Of a DNA stretch of 15,553 nucleotides, positions 6,554 through 14,344 are shown one piece after another (the stretch's first letter is position 1; each line of letters starts with the position of its first letter). This stretch comes from Chromatiaceae bacterium (lineage in GTDB: Bacteria; Pseudomonadota; Gammaproteobacteria; Chromatiales; Chromatiaceae). A program made the position numbers and the translations under genes. Location: contig JAFGTZ010000349.1 in the NCBI GenBank assembly GCA_016938795.1, forward strand, positions 1-15,553. Direction: 5' to 3'. Below the pieces are notes generated by a model, which searched no databases, had not been told where the DNA came from, and was given only the letters and a program-made list of their open reading frames with translations.

Positions 6554-8113
6554 ATGAGTAACGAGAGCGTCCCCAACGCATCCGCCGAGGCCATCGAGGA
6601 GCACGAATCCGACATCAGTCAGTTTGTGATCTTCAGCTGCGGCGAGGAAATCTTCGCCGTCGATATGGCCCCCGTGCGGGAAATCATCCGCGTCCCCGAG
6701 GTGGTGCGCGTACCGCTCGCACCCGCCACCCTGGAGGGGCTGGCTAATCTGCGCGGCACCGTGCTGCCCATCATCAGTCTGCGCCGCCTCTTCGGCTTTC
6801 CCGAACAGGATCGCGACGACGCCAGCCGCGCCGTGGTCATCGACCTTGGTCAACCGCTCGGTTTCGTGGTGGATCGGGTAAGTAGCGTGGTCGGCGTCGA
6901 GCCCGAGCGCATGGCCGATGTCGAGGGCCTGCGCACCACGGTCAATACCGAATTCCTCAGCGGCCTGCTGAAGGATGTCGGTGGCTTTCCCATGGTCATG
7001 GTGATCGACTTTGCGCGTGTGATTGGCGCCGAGTTCGCCGCCATCGCCGCCTTGGCCGCACCCGGTGGAGCCGCCAGCGCGCTGGCCACCGAGCTGGGTC
7101 TGGAGCCGGTCGAGGAGGACGAAGACAGCAGCGACGAGCTGCAACTGGTGAGCTTCGAGGTCGAGCGCCAGGAGTACGCCATCGCGATCGAAAACGTGCA
7201 GGAAATCGTCCAGATTCCCGAGCATATCGTGCAGGTGCCACGCGCCGCCGCCCATGTGCTCGGCGTCATGACGCTGCGCAACCGTCTGCTGCCGCTGGTG
7301 TCGCTGCGCCGGCTATTCAGCCTGCCTGCACGCGCGCCCGATGAACACAGTCGCATCGTGGTGGTGGCGCTTGGCAGCACCGCAGTGGGGCTGGTCACCG
7401 ACAGCGTCAATGAGGTGCTGCGTGTGGCGCGCGAGGCGGTTGACGCCATGCCCGCCCTGCTTGCCGGCGATGAGACGCTCGCCGAGATCAGCGCCATCTG
7501 CCGTCTCGACGACGGTGCGCGCCTGGTCTCCATCATCGACACCGACCAGATGTTCCGCCATGCCTCGGTACGCGAGGCGCTTGATCAGGTAAAGGCGATG
7601 CGTGACGACGACAGCCACGATCCGGACGATAACGAAGAGGACGATACCGCCGAGGACGAGGAGCAGTTCGTGGTGTTTCGTCTCGACAAGGAAGAGTTCG
7701 GCGTACCCATCGACAGCGTGCAGGAAATCGTGCGGGTGCCCGAGAGCCTCACCCATGTGCCCGGCGCTCCGGCCTTCGTTGAGGGGGTCATCAATCTGCG
7801 CGGCGCGGTGTTGCCGGTGATCGACCAGCGTCGGCGCCTCGGCCTGGCCGCCATCGAGCGCAGTGATCGCCAGCGCATCATGGTCTTTCTGCTCGCAGGG
7901 CTGCGCACCGGCTTTATCGTGGACTCGGTTGCCGAGGTGCTGAAAATCCACCGCACCGCGATCGCCCCCGCCCCACATCTATCGGGCGATCAGGCGCGCC
8001 TGATCGGGCGCATTGCCAACCTTGAGCAGCAGCGCCGCCTCATCCAGCTCATCGAACCCGATGCGCTCATTGCAGAGGCGGATCGCGAAAGACTCGCCGC
8101 GCTTGACGCCTAG
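6554..8113 (+). CDS. cheW: Triple CheW-domain coupling protein
   Basis: A 519-residue protein made of three CheW domains, each of which in single-domain form links receptor tips to CheA. Domain 1 spans about 20-160, domain 2 about 195-345 and domain 3 about 370-505, joined by acidic, flexible linkers (186-195; 351-370, nearly all Asp/Glu). Each domain starts with a QxVxFxxxxxxxxVxIxxVxEIVxxP pattern. The receptor/CheA-contact loop reads NLRG in domains 1 and 3 (65-68, 414-417), but LRNR in domain 2 (241-244), so domain 2 may bind differently. The gene has an excellent GAGGAGG ribosome site four bases before the ATG and follows the receptor stop by 34 bases. A three-domain CheW paired with a two-tip receptor suggests an unusual array geometry. 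Family call is very secure. Confidence 0.95.
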   Translation: MSNESVPNASAEAIEEHESDISQFVIFSCGEEIFAVDMAPVREIIRVPEVVRVPLAPATLEGLANLRGTVLPIISLRRLFGFPEQDRDDASRAVVIDLGQPLGFVVDRVSSVVGVEPERMADVEGLRTTVNTEFLSGLLKDVGGFPMVMVIDFARVIGAEFAAIAALAAPGGAASALATELGLEPVEEDEDSSDELQLVSFEVERQEYAIAIENVQEIVQIPEHIVQVPRAAAHVLGVMTLRNRLLPLVSLRRLFSLPARAPDEHSRIVVVALGSTAVGLVTDSVNEVLRVAREAVDAMPALLAGDETLAEISAICRLDDGARLVSIIDTDQMFRHASVREALDQVKAMRDDDSHDPDDNEEDDTAEDEEQFVVFRLDKEEFGVPIDSVQEIVRVPESLTHVPGAPAFVEGVINLRGAVLPVIDQRRRLGLAAIERSDRQRIMVFLLAGLRTGFIVDSVAEVLKIHRTAIAPAPHLSGDQARLIGRIANLEQQRRLIQLIEPDALIAEADRERLAALDA

Positions 8114-8131
8114 CCCACAGCTGCCGCAACC

Positions 8132-8135
8132 AGGA
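8132..8135 (+). promoter_or_regulatory. Ribosome binding site for the GTG start of cheB
   Basis: AGGA lies nine bases before GTG at 8145, supporting a non-ATG start. The open frame runs upstream to an ATG at 8013, but that ATG is inside the CheW gene and the added residues are shadow sequence. GTG at 8145 puts the first receiver beta strand (IKLLIVDDS) at the N-terminus. Confidence 0.65.
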
Positions 8136-8144
8136 ACGCCTGTT

Positions 8145-9212
8145 GTGATCAAACTGCTGATCGTCGATGACTCGGCGCTGATGCGCCGTCAACTGAGCCT
8201 CATCTTCCAGAGCGAGGGAGATATCGAGATTCGCACCGCCCGCAACGGGCGCGAGGCGGTCGCGGCCAATGTCGAATTCGCGCCGGATGTCATCACGCTC
8301 GACATCAATATGCCCGAGATGGATGGCCTCACCGCGCTCTCGCTCATCATGACCGAGCGCCCGGTGCCGGTGATCATGGTCTCCTCGCTCACCGAAAAGG
8401 GCGCCCTGGCCACCCTTGAGGCGCTCAACATGGGCGCTGTCGATTACATCACCAAGCCCGATGGCACCATCTCGCTGTCGATCGACCGCATTCGCGACGA
8501 GGTGGTCGCCAAGGTGCGCGCGGCGGCGCGGGCACGCCTCAAGCGCGTGCGCGCGCCCGGCGCCGAGCCGATCATCAAGCCCGCCGCCCAGCGCGCCCCC
8601 GCGCCGGCGCCCATCGTGCGCGCCGTCACGCCGGGCAGCGAGGGGCTGGTACTCATCGGTGTGTCCACCGGCGGCCCGCGCACCCTGGAGGACATCCTGC
8701 CGCAGCTTCCGGGCGACTTCCCCTGGCCCGTGGTGGTGGCCCAGCACATGCCGCCGAGCTTTACCCGCCCCTTTGCCGAGCGCATGAATCAACTCTGCGC
8801 CCTCACGGTCTCCGAGGTCGGCCGCCCCATGCCGGTCGAGCCGGGCAACATCTACATCGCGCGCGGCGGCGCCGATACCCTGCTCACGCGCCGCTTCAGC
8901 CGGCTCACCGCCATTCCGCGCCCCGAGGATCCCGCCCATCTCTGGCATCCCTCGGTCGAGCTGCTCGGGCGCTCGGCGCTCGAACACTGCGATCCGGCGC
9001 GCGTCATCGCGGTCATGCTCACCGGCATGGGTTACGATGGCGCCCAGGCCTTCGCCGATCTGCACGCGCGTGGCGCGCGCACCATTGCCGAATCGGAGCA
9101 AAGCGCTGTGGTGTTCGGTATGCCCGCCGAACTCATCACGCGCGGCGGTGCGAGCCTCGTCCTGCCAGCTGAGCGCATCGCCGACCAACTCAAGAAATGG
9201 CTGCGCCAATGA
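8145..9212 (+). CDS. cheB: CheB protein-glutamate methylesterase/deamidase
   Basis: With the GTG start the protein has 355 residues, the usual CheB length. An N-terminal receiver domain (1-120) has the acidic pair D8/D9, the phospho-acceptor D53 in LDINMPEMDG, and K104 in ITKPDG. A linker rich in Ala, Pro and Arg (about 122-165) leads to the methylesterase domain. That domain has catalytic S174 (GVSTGGP), H201 (AQHMPPSFTRPF) and D298 (MLTGMGYDGA), all present. It removes methyl groups from, or deamidates, receptor glutamates when phosphorylated by CheA, giving negative feedback. It follows the CheW gene by 31 bases and precedes the HEAT gene by 16. No oddity was seen apart from the GTG start. 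Confidence 0.96.
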   Translation: MIKLLIVDDSALMRRQLSLIFQSEGDIEIRTARNGREAVAANVEFAPDVITLDINMPEMDGLTALSLIMTERPVPVIMVSSLTEKGALATLEALNMGAVDYITKPDGTISLSIDRIRDEVVAKVRAAARARLKRVRAPGAEPIIKPAAQRAPAPAPIVRAVTPGSEGLVLIGVSTGGPRTLEDILPQLPGDFPWPVVVAQHMPPSFTRPFAERMNQLCALTVSEVGRPMPVEPGNIYIARGGADTLLTRRFSRLTAIPRPEDPAHLWHPSVELLGRSALEHCDPARVIAVMLTGMGYDGAQAFADLHARGARTIAESEQSAVVFGMPAELITRGGASLVLPAERIADQLKKWLRQ

Positions 9213-9228
9213 GCCGGGAGTGCGCCGC

Positions 9229-9852
9229 ATGGGCCTGAAAAAACCACCCACGCAGACCGCCGCCACGCAGGATGAGCGCCGTTTGCCACGCGATTTCAAG
9301 GGACTGTGCCAGGCGCTCGAAGACGACTCGCCCAAGGCCCGACGCTGGGCCGCGCGCGATCTGGCCGCCTTTCCCGAGGCCTCGGCGGCGCTGCTCGCGC
9401 GGCTCGGGCGCGAGCCCGACCACAGTGTGCGCGAGGTCATCCTCACCTCGCTCACCCGGCTTGGCGACGCCACCGCGCTCGCCGGCCTCATCGACTGTCT
9501 GCGCAGCGAGGATGCGCTGCTGCGCAACGACGCCATCGAGGCCCTGCAGCAGCTCCCCGAGGAGGTAGCGCCGCACATGGAACGCCTGCTCGCCGACCCC
9601 GACAGCGACATGCGCATCTTTGCGGTCAACGTGCTCCAGTCGCTGCGCCATCCCCAGGTCGAGCCCTGGCTGATCGCGGTCATCGAGCACGATCCCCATG
9701 TCAACGTCTGTGCCGCCGCCGTCGATCTGCTCGGCGAGGTAGGCACCGCCGCAGCGCGCGCGCCCCTGCGGGCGCTCAAAAAGCGCTTCGCCGAGGAGCC
9801 CTATATCCGTTTCGCGACCGATCTGGCGCTCAAACGCGTCGGCGAGGGCTGA
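9229..9852 (+). CDS. HEAT-repeat protein in the chemosensory operon
   Basis: A 207-residue protein built of about five HEAT-like (PBS-lyase type) helical repeats of roughly 30 residues. Repeat-marking positions recur as R38, R68, R99, R129 and N159, each near an acidic residue three to five places earlier (D33, D64, D95, D125, D155). The N-terminal 20 residues are polar and probably disordered. There is no signal peptide, membrane segment or catalytic motif. HEAT solenoids are protein-binding scaffolds, so it probably binds another part of this signalling complex. Its place between cheB and cheR suggests a link to receptor methylation (inference). The ATG at 9229 is chosen because GGGAG lies eight bases before it and just after the cheB stop; the frame is open further upstream, but only inside cheB. 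It is not part of the classical Che set. Its function is unknown. Confidence 0.85.
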   Translation: MGLKKPPTQTAATQDERRLPRDFKGLCQALEDDSPKARRWAARDLAAFPEASAALLARLGREPDHSVREVILTSLTRLGDATALAGLIDCLRSEDALLRNDAIEALQQLPEEVAPHMERLLADPDSDMRIFAVNVLQSLRHPQVEPWLIAVIEHDPHVNVCAAAVDLLGEVGTAAARAPLRALKKRFAEEPYIRFATDLALKRVGEG

Positions 9853-9859
9853 CACCGGT

Positions 9860-10702
9860 ATGAGCGACATCCAGATCAGCGAAGACGACTTTCTGAAATT
9901 CCGGGAGTTTTTCTATCGCAAGACCGGCATCCTCTTCGAGCCCTCCAAGCGTTATTTCGTCGATAAGCGTCTCGCCGAACGCATCCAGGCGAGCGGCAGC
10001 GAGGGCTTTCGCGACTACTTCACCAAGGTGCGCTTCCAGGTCTCGGGCGAGGAGCTGCAGGCCCTCATCAACGCCATGACGGTCAACGAAACCTATTTCA
10101 TGCGCGAGGCCTATCAGTTCGACTGTCTGGTCGAGCACCTGCTCGAAGACATCGTGGAACAGCGCACCGATGCCGGCCCCATTCGTCTCTGGTCGCTGCC
10201 CTCCTCCTCAGGCGAGGAGCCCTATGGCATCGCCATTCATCTGCTGGAGCGCTGGGCGCGGCTCGATGACTGGGACGTGCAGATCATCTCCTCGGACATC
10301 GACACCGAAATTCTTGCCCAGGCGCGCACCGGGCTCTACTCGGCGCGCGCCGTGCATCATCTCAGCCCCGCGCTGCTTGCCAAATATTTCAGGCGGGTCG
10401 GCGATCGCTACCAGATCAGCGAGACGCTGCGCGAGGTGGTCGAGTTCACCCAGGCGAACCTCGCCGATCCCTTCCAGATGCGTCACTATCGCGACTTCGA
10501 CGTCATCTTCTGCCGTAATCTGCTGATCTATTTCGACGATCTTTCACGCAAACAGGCTGCCGAATCGCTCTACGACGCATTGCGACCCGGTGGTTTTCTC
10601 TGTCTCGGGCACTCGGAATCCATGAGCCGCATCTCCTCGCTCTTTCGTATCCGCAAGTTCCCGCAGGCCATCGTCTACCAAAAGCCCCGGGAGGCCAGAT
10701 GA
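9860..10702 (+). CDS. cheR: CheR protein-glutamate O-methyltransferase
   Basis: A 280-residue, full-length CheR. The N-terminal helical domain (about 1-75) ends in NETYFMRE (76-83), the conserved motif leading into the catalytic domain. The SAM-binding loop reads SLPSSSGEEPYG (112-123), a slight variant of the common AASTGEEPYS. SSDID at 144-148 follows, and then FCRNLLIYFD at 217-226, the family signature. The C-terminus (GGFLCLGHSES, 244-254) also fits. There is no C-terminal TPR extension as in FrzF. It methylates receptor glutamates using S-adenosylmethionine; the tandem receptor at the head of the operon is the likely substrate. Its stop codon overlaps the start of the next gene in an ATGA, so translation is probably coupled. 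Confidence 0.96.
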   Translation: MSDIQISEDDFLKFREFFYRKTGILFEPSKRYFVDKRLAERIQASGSEGFRDYFTKVRFQVSGEELQALINAMTVNETYFMREAYQFDCLVEHLLEDIVEQRTDAGPIRLWSLPSSSGEEPYGIAIHLLERWARLDDWDVQIISSDIDTEILAQARTGLYSARAVHHLSPALLAKYFRRVGDRYQISETLREVVEFTQANLADPFQMRHYRDFDVIFCRNLLIYFDDLSRKQAAESLYDALRPGGFLCLGHSESMSRISSLFRIRKFPQAIVYQKPREAR

Positions 10703-11073
10703 AGCACATCCTGGTGATCGACGATGCCGCCACCGTGCGCCTCTTTCACCGCGACATCCTCGAAGCGGGCGGCTACGCTGTGAGCGAGGCGCTCAACGGG
10801 ATCGAGGCGCTCGAAAAAAGCCTGCAAACCGATTTCGATCTCTACCTAGTCGATGTCAACATGCCCAAGCTCGACGGTTACGGCTTTCTGCATGAACTGC
10901 GCGCGCGCGAGCAGCCTCAGGCCCCGGCCATCATGGTCTCGACCGAGGCCGGCGACCGCGACCGCGCCCTGGCCTATGCCGCCGGCGCCAACCACTATCT
11001 CATCAAGCCCGTGCGGCCCGAGGCTCTCCTCGCCGCCGTGGGGCTGCTGCTTGGCGAGAGTCACGCCCCATGA
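10699..11073 (+). CDS. CheY-like single-domain response regulator (first)
   Basis: A 124-residue stand-alone receiver domain. D8/D9 form the Mg-binding acidic pair (LVIDDA), D52 is the phospho-acceptor (YLVDVNMPKLDG), S81/T82 the switch hydroxyl and K103 the conserved lysine (LIKP). There is no output domain. It overlaps cheR by four bases at its start and cheA by four at its end (both ATGA), so it should be made in step with its kinase. It may be the output regulator that contacts the motility machine, or a phosphate sink; sequence alone does not decide between them. Confidence 0.93.
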   Translation: MKHILVIDDAATVRLFHRDILEAGGYAVSEALNGIEALEKSLQTDFDLYLVDVNMPKLDGYGFLHELRAREQPQAPAIMVSTEAGDRDRALAYAAGANHYLIKPVRPEALLAAVGLLLGESHAP

Positions 11074-13718
11074 GTGCGCTGCTGCAACAATTTCTTGCCG
11101 AGGGCCGAGATTTTCTCCAGTCGATTGGCGACAAGCTGCTGGCCCTCGAAGAGCGCCCGGAGGACGCCGAACTCATCGGCGAACTCTTCCGCCTGGTGCA
11201 TACCCTCAAGGGCAACAGCGGGCTGTTCGAGCTGCCCGACATGACCCGCACCCTGCACGCCGCCGAGGATCTGATGGACGCGGTGCGCGACGGGCGCGCG
11301 AGCTACGCACGCGCCATCGCCGACCGGCTGCTGGAGGCCATGGACTTTGTGGGGCGGCTGATCGAGCGTATCGAGCACGAAGGACTGGAGTCCATCGAGC
11401 CCGATCCCCAGGCCGCCCCGCTCGCCCAGGCCCTGCGCGCCCTCATCCCCGCTGCGCCCTTAGCCCATCAGGACGCGCCCCCGGATAGCCCCCAAGACGC
11501 TGCCCCGGACGCTGCGCCAAGCGAGCGCCTCTCCCAGATCCCCGAGGCCGAGCGCATGACGCTCTACCGTCGCCTGGCCACGGGTGAGCGCCTGCACTGG
11601 CTGCGCTACTGCCCGGAGCCCGAGTGTTTTTACAAGGGCGAGGATCCCTTCTTTCAGGCCATGCAGATCCCCGGCGTCTGCTGGCGACAGGTGCGCGAGC
11701 GCGAGCCCTGGCCGCCCCTGGCCGAACTCGATGCCTATCGCTGCGTGCTCGTCTTCGAACTCATCAGCACCGCCGAGTGCGAGACGCTTCAGGACCATTT
11801 CCGTTATGTTCCCGAGCAGATCGAACTGGCGCCCCTTGCCGCCAGCGAGCTGATGTGGGCCGAGGGCGAGTCGGGCGATCCCGATCCGGCGCTCATCGAC
11901 TTTGTAAGACTGGCACGCGAGCGGCTAGCAGCGGGCGATTGGGCAACGCTTGCACGCGCCACCCAGGCCCTGCTCGAACTCTGTTCACCGAGCCTGCGCC
12001 AGGCCTCGCTGCTGCGCTGGCTGCACCTCGTGCTGGAGTGTGCGCCCGCGCATTCGCCGCCCATTGACCCCATTGACACCCTGATCGAGCAGCTCGCCAC
12101 CGAGGCCGGCATGAGCGCGACAGCAAAGGCGCTCCAGACCCCAGCACCCGCCACCCCAGGCCGCACCGCCCATCAGGCCATCCACAGCGAACTGCTGCAC
12201 GAGCTGTGGGAGGCGCAGCGCGCCGTGCTCCTGCTCGATGACGACTCAAGCCCCTGGTTTGCCGGACGTCTGCGCGCAAGCGCAGCCAGTCTGAGCGCCC
12301 TGCTCGATGCACTGGGGCGCGCCGAGGCGCGTCCCGCCCTGGAGGCTGCCCTGGCCGCCGCGCTCGCTCAGGGCAGCGCCGCGCCGCTGCGCGACTGGCT
12401 GACCGCCCAGCCCCCGCCGCCCGCGCCCGAGGACCGCGCGCCTGCGTCAGCCGCGCCCGCTGCCCGGGCCCCCGCCGAGCGCCCGGGCGCTGCCCCCGGC
12501 CGTGCCGACGAAGGCGCCAGCCCTAGCGCCCTGCCGCGCACCCTCAAGATCGACCAGGGTCGCATCGACGGCCTCATGGATCTGATCGGCGAGATGGTGG
12601 TGGCCAAGAACGCCCTGCCCTATCTGGCTGCGCGCGCCGAACGCGACTATGGCTCGCGTGAGCTGGCGCGCGAGATCAAGGCGCAGTACGCCGTCATCAA
12701 CCGCATCGCCGAGGATCTGCAGGACGCCATCATGCAGGTGCGCATGATGCCGGTGTCCTTTGTGTTCCAGCGCTTCCCGCGTCTGGTGCGCGATCTGGCC
12801 CACAAGCTCGGCAAGGAGGTGCGCCTGAGCATGGAGGGCGAGGATACCGAGGCCGACAAGAACGTCATCGAAGCGCTGGCCGATCCGCTCATTCACATCC
12901 TGCGCAACAGTCTCGATCATGGTCTGGAAACCCCCGAGGAACGCCGCGCCGCCGGTAAACCCGCCACAGGTCAGCTGAGCATTCGCGCGCGCCAGGAGTC
13001 CGATCGGGCCATCATCGAGATCAGCGACGATGGCCGCGGCATCGACCCGGCGCGCATCCGGCGCAAGGCCTACGAGCGCGGCATCATTGACGAAACCCAG
13101 CTCGAACGCCTGAGCGACCAGGAGGCCATCAATCTGGTCTTCGCGCCCGGCTTCTCGACCGCCGAACAGGTGAGCGACCTCTCCGGGCGCGGTGTGGGCA
13201 TGGATGTGGTGCGCTCGGCCATCGCCGCCGTCAAGGGCGGCATCGAGCTCAGGAGCGAACTCGGACGCGGCACCCGGCTGCTCCTGACCCTACCGCTGTC
13301 CATGGCGGTCACCAATGTGATGATGGTGCGCGCCCAGGGCCAGGACTACGGCATTCCCATGGACAGCGTGGTGGAAACGGTGCGGGTGCCGCGCAGCGCC
13401 ATCCGCACCCTCAAACAACGCCAGGCCACGGTGCTGCGCGGACGTCTGGTGCCGCTGCTCGCGCTCAACGCCCTGCTCGGCTCGCCCAAGCCGCCGCAGC
13501 TCGACGAGGCGGAGGCCCACGCGGTGCTGGTGGTGCGCGTGCGTGGCGAGCCGCTTGGGCTGCTGATCGATGATTTTCGCGAAACCGTCGATATCATCCT
13601 CAAGCCGCTTGGCGGCGTACTCGAAACCCTGCGCGGCTATGCGGGCACAGCCCTGCTCGGCGACGGCTCCGTGTTGCTGGTGCTCGACCCCGAGGATCTG
13701 GTTCAATGCTCGAACTAA
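11070..13718 (+). CDS. cheA: CheA-type sensor histidine kinase, large form
   Basis: An 882-residue CheA, longer than the roughly 650-residue E. coli protein. In order: the Hpt (P1) domain 1-105 with phospho-site H44 in RLVHTLKGNSG. Next, about 165-255, is a P2-like domain recognisable by FYKGEDPFF (187-195) and by LDAYRCVLVFEL (220-231), as in response-regulator-docking domains of many non-enteric CheA proteins. An extra, mostly helical region of about 175 residues (270-445) that I do not recognise follows, then an Ala/Pro linker (447-487). The P3 dimerisation helices start at about 489. The P4 ATPase domain has HILRNSLDHGLE (609-620, N box), DDGRGID (653-659) and GRGVGMDVV (706-714). The P5 CheW-like domain runs 745-882. 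No receiver domain is attached, unlike FrzE. All catalytic motifs are intact. It overlaps the gene on each side. Confidence 0.95.
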   Translation: MSALLQQFLAEGRDFLQSIGDKLLALEERPEDAELIGELFRLVHTLKGNSGLFELPDMTRTLHAAEDLMDAVRDGRASYARAIADRLLEAMDFVGRLIERIEHEGLESIEPDPQAAPLAQALRALIPAAPLAHQDAPPDSPQDAAPDAAPSERLSQIPEAERMTLYRRLATGERLHWLRYCPEPECFYKGEDPFFQAMQIPGVCWRQVREREPWPPLAELDAYRCVLVFELISTAECETLQDHFRYVPEQIELAPLAASELMWAEGESGDPDPALIDFVRLARERLAAGDWATLARATQALLELCSPSLRQASLLRWLHLVLECAPAHSPPIDPIDTLIEQLATEAGMSATAKALQTPAPATPGRTAHQAIHSELLHELWEAQRAVLLLDDDSSPWFAGRLRASAASLSALLDALGRAEARPALEAALAAALAQGSAAPLRDWLTAQPPPPAPEDRAPASAAPAARAPAERPGAAPGRADEGASPSALPRTLKIDQGRIDGLMDLIGEMVVAKNALPYLAARAERDYGSRELAREIKAQYAVINRIAEDLQDAIMQVRMMPVSFVFQRFPRLVRDLAHKLGKEVRLSMEGEDTEADKNVIEALADPLIHILRNSLDHGLETPEERRAAGKPATGQLSIRARQESDRAIIEISDDGRGIDPARIRRKAYERGIIDETQLERLSDQEAINLVFAPGFSTAEQVSDLSGRGVGMDVVRSAIAAVKGGIELRSELGRGTRLLLTLPLSMAVTNVMMVRAQGQDYGIPMDSVVETVRVPRSAIRTLKQRQATVLRGRLVPLLALNALLGSPKPPQLDEAEAHAVLVVRVRGEPLGLLIDDFRETVDIILKPLGGVLETLRGYAGTALLGDGSVLLVLDPEDLVQCSN

Positions 13719-13948
13719 ACAAAAATCGCGCCATCGCGGGCGAGGTGCTGAGCGTCGAGGACGCCGAGGTGCTGCTGGAGTGGCTGCAAGAGCATCCGCG
13801 CGGCACACTCGATCTGGGCGCCTGCACCCATGTGCATAGCGCCAGCCTTCAGGTGCTCATGGCCACGCGCGCGACCCTTGCCGTCTGGCCGCGTGCCGAA
13901 TCCCTGGCCGAGTGGCTTGGCGCGGCACTGAACCATCCAAAGGAGTAA
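13706..13948 (+). CDS. Mini-STAS-like protein overlapping the cheA end
   Basis: An 80-residue protein that starts inside the cheA 3' end (13-base overlap, different frame). Its own ribosome site is GAGGA at 13692-13696, nine bases before the ATG. The segment LDLGACTHVHSASLQVLMA (35-53) matches the STAS / anti-sigma-antagonist core. S45 aligns with the phosphorylated serine of SpoIIAA, but the preceding Asp is replaced by H44 and the glycine of the SSGL loop by S47. It is shorter than a usual STAS domain (about 100 residues), lacking part of the N-terminal sheet. It may be a docking adaptor or a regulated switch; no kinase of the anti-sigma type is encoded nearby. The downstream cheY start is eight bases past its stop. 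That it is a real gene is likely; the STAS assignment is moderate. Confidence 0.72.
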   Translation: MLELNKNRAIAGEVLSVEDAEVLLEWLQEHPRGTLDLGACTHVHSASLQVLMATRATLAVWPRAESLAEWLGAALNHPKE

Positions 13949-13956
13949 ACCAAGCC

Positions 13957-14331
13957 ATGGCAAAAACCATTCTGGTCGTTGACGATTCCGCCACCATGGT
14001 CATGAGCCTCAAGGCCAGCCTGGAGCTGGCCGGCTTCAGCGTCGAGACCGCCGCTGATGGCAAGCTTGCGCTCGACAAGCTCAAGGGCGGCGTGCGCCCC
14101 GACCTCATCCTCACCGACATCAACATGCCCAACATGGGCGGGCTCGATTTCATCCGCGCCGCCCGCGCCCTGCCGGGTTTGCGCTTCACGCCCATTCTGG
14201 CGCTCACCACCGAGAGCCAGCAGGCCAAGCGCGACGAGGCCAAGCAGATCGGCGCCACCGGCTGGCTGGTGAAGCCGGTGGGCGGAGCCGACCTTGTCAA
14301 GGTCATCCGCCAGGTGTTGCCGGGCGCCTGA
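13957..14331 (+). CDS. cheY: CheY-like single-domain response regulator (second)
   Basis: A 124-residue receiver domain with D9/D10 (VVDDS), phospho-acceptor D54 (LTDINMPNMGG), switch T84/T85 and K106 (LVKPVGG). The DINMPNMGG segment and the TTESQxxKxxEAK stretch (84-96) resemble the classical chemotaxis CheY group closely, more so than the first regulator of this operon. The frame is open back to 13912, inside the STAS gene. The ATG at 13957 is preferred because the first beta strand begins right after it and AAGGAG lies 11 bases upstream. It sits directly before the receptor with the DxxxQ motif, which makes it the natural candidate substrate for that motif (inference). Confidence 0.94.
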   Translation: MAKTILVVDDSATMVMSLKASLELAGFSVETAADGKLALDKLKGGVRPDLILTDINMPNMGGLDFIRAARALPGLRFTPILALTTESQQAKRDEAKQIGATGWLVKPVGGADLVKVIRQVLPGA

Positions 14332-14344
14332 ACAGATAGGCTCC

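Noticed and set aside
8067..9779. 570-codon open frame on the - strand across cheB and the HEAT gene
   Set aside because: Antisense shadow with repetitive Arg/Ala/Ser composition and no domain pattern; the + strand has all catalytic CheB residues.
12409..12530. Ala/Pro-rich stretch in cheA as a possible frameshift or assembly fault
   Set aside because: The frame continues without a break into intact P3-P5 domains, and such linkers are usual before P3 in CheA proteins.
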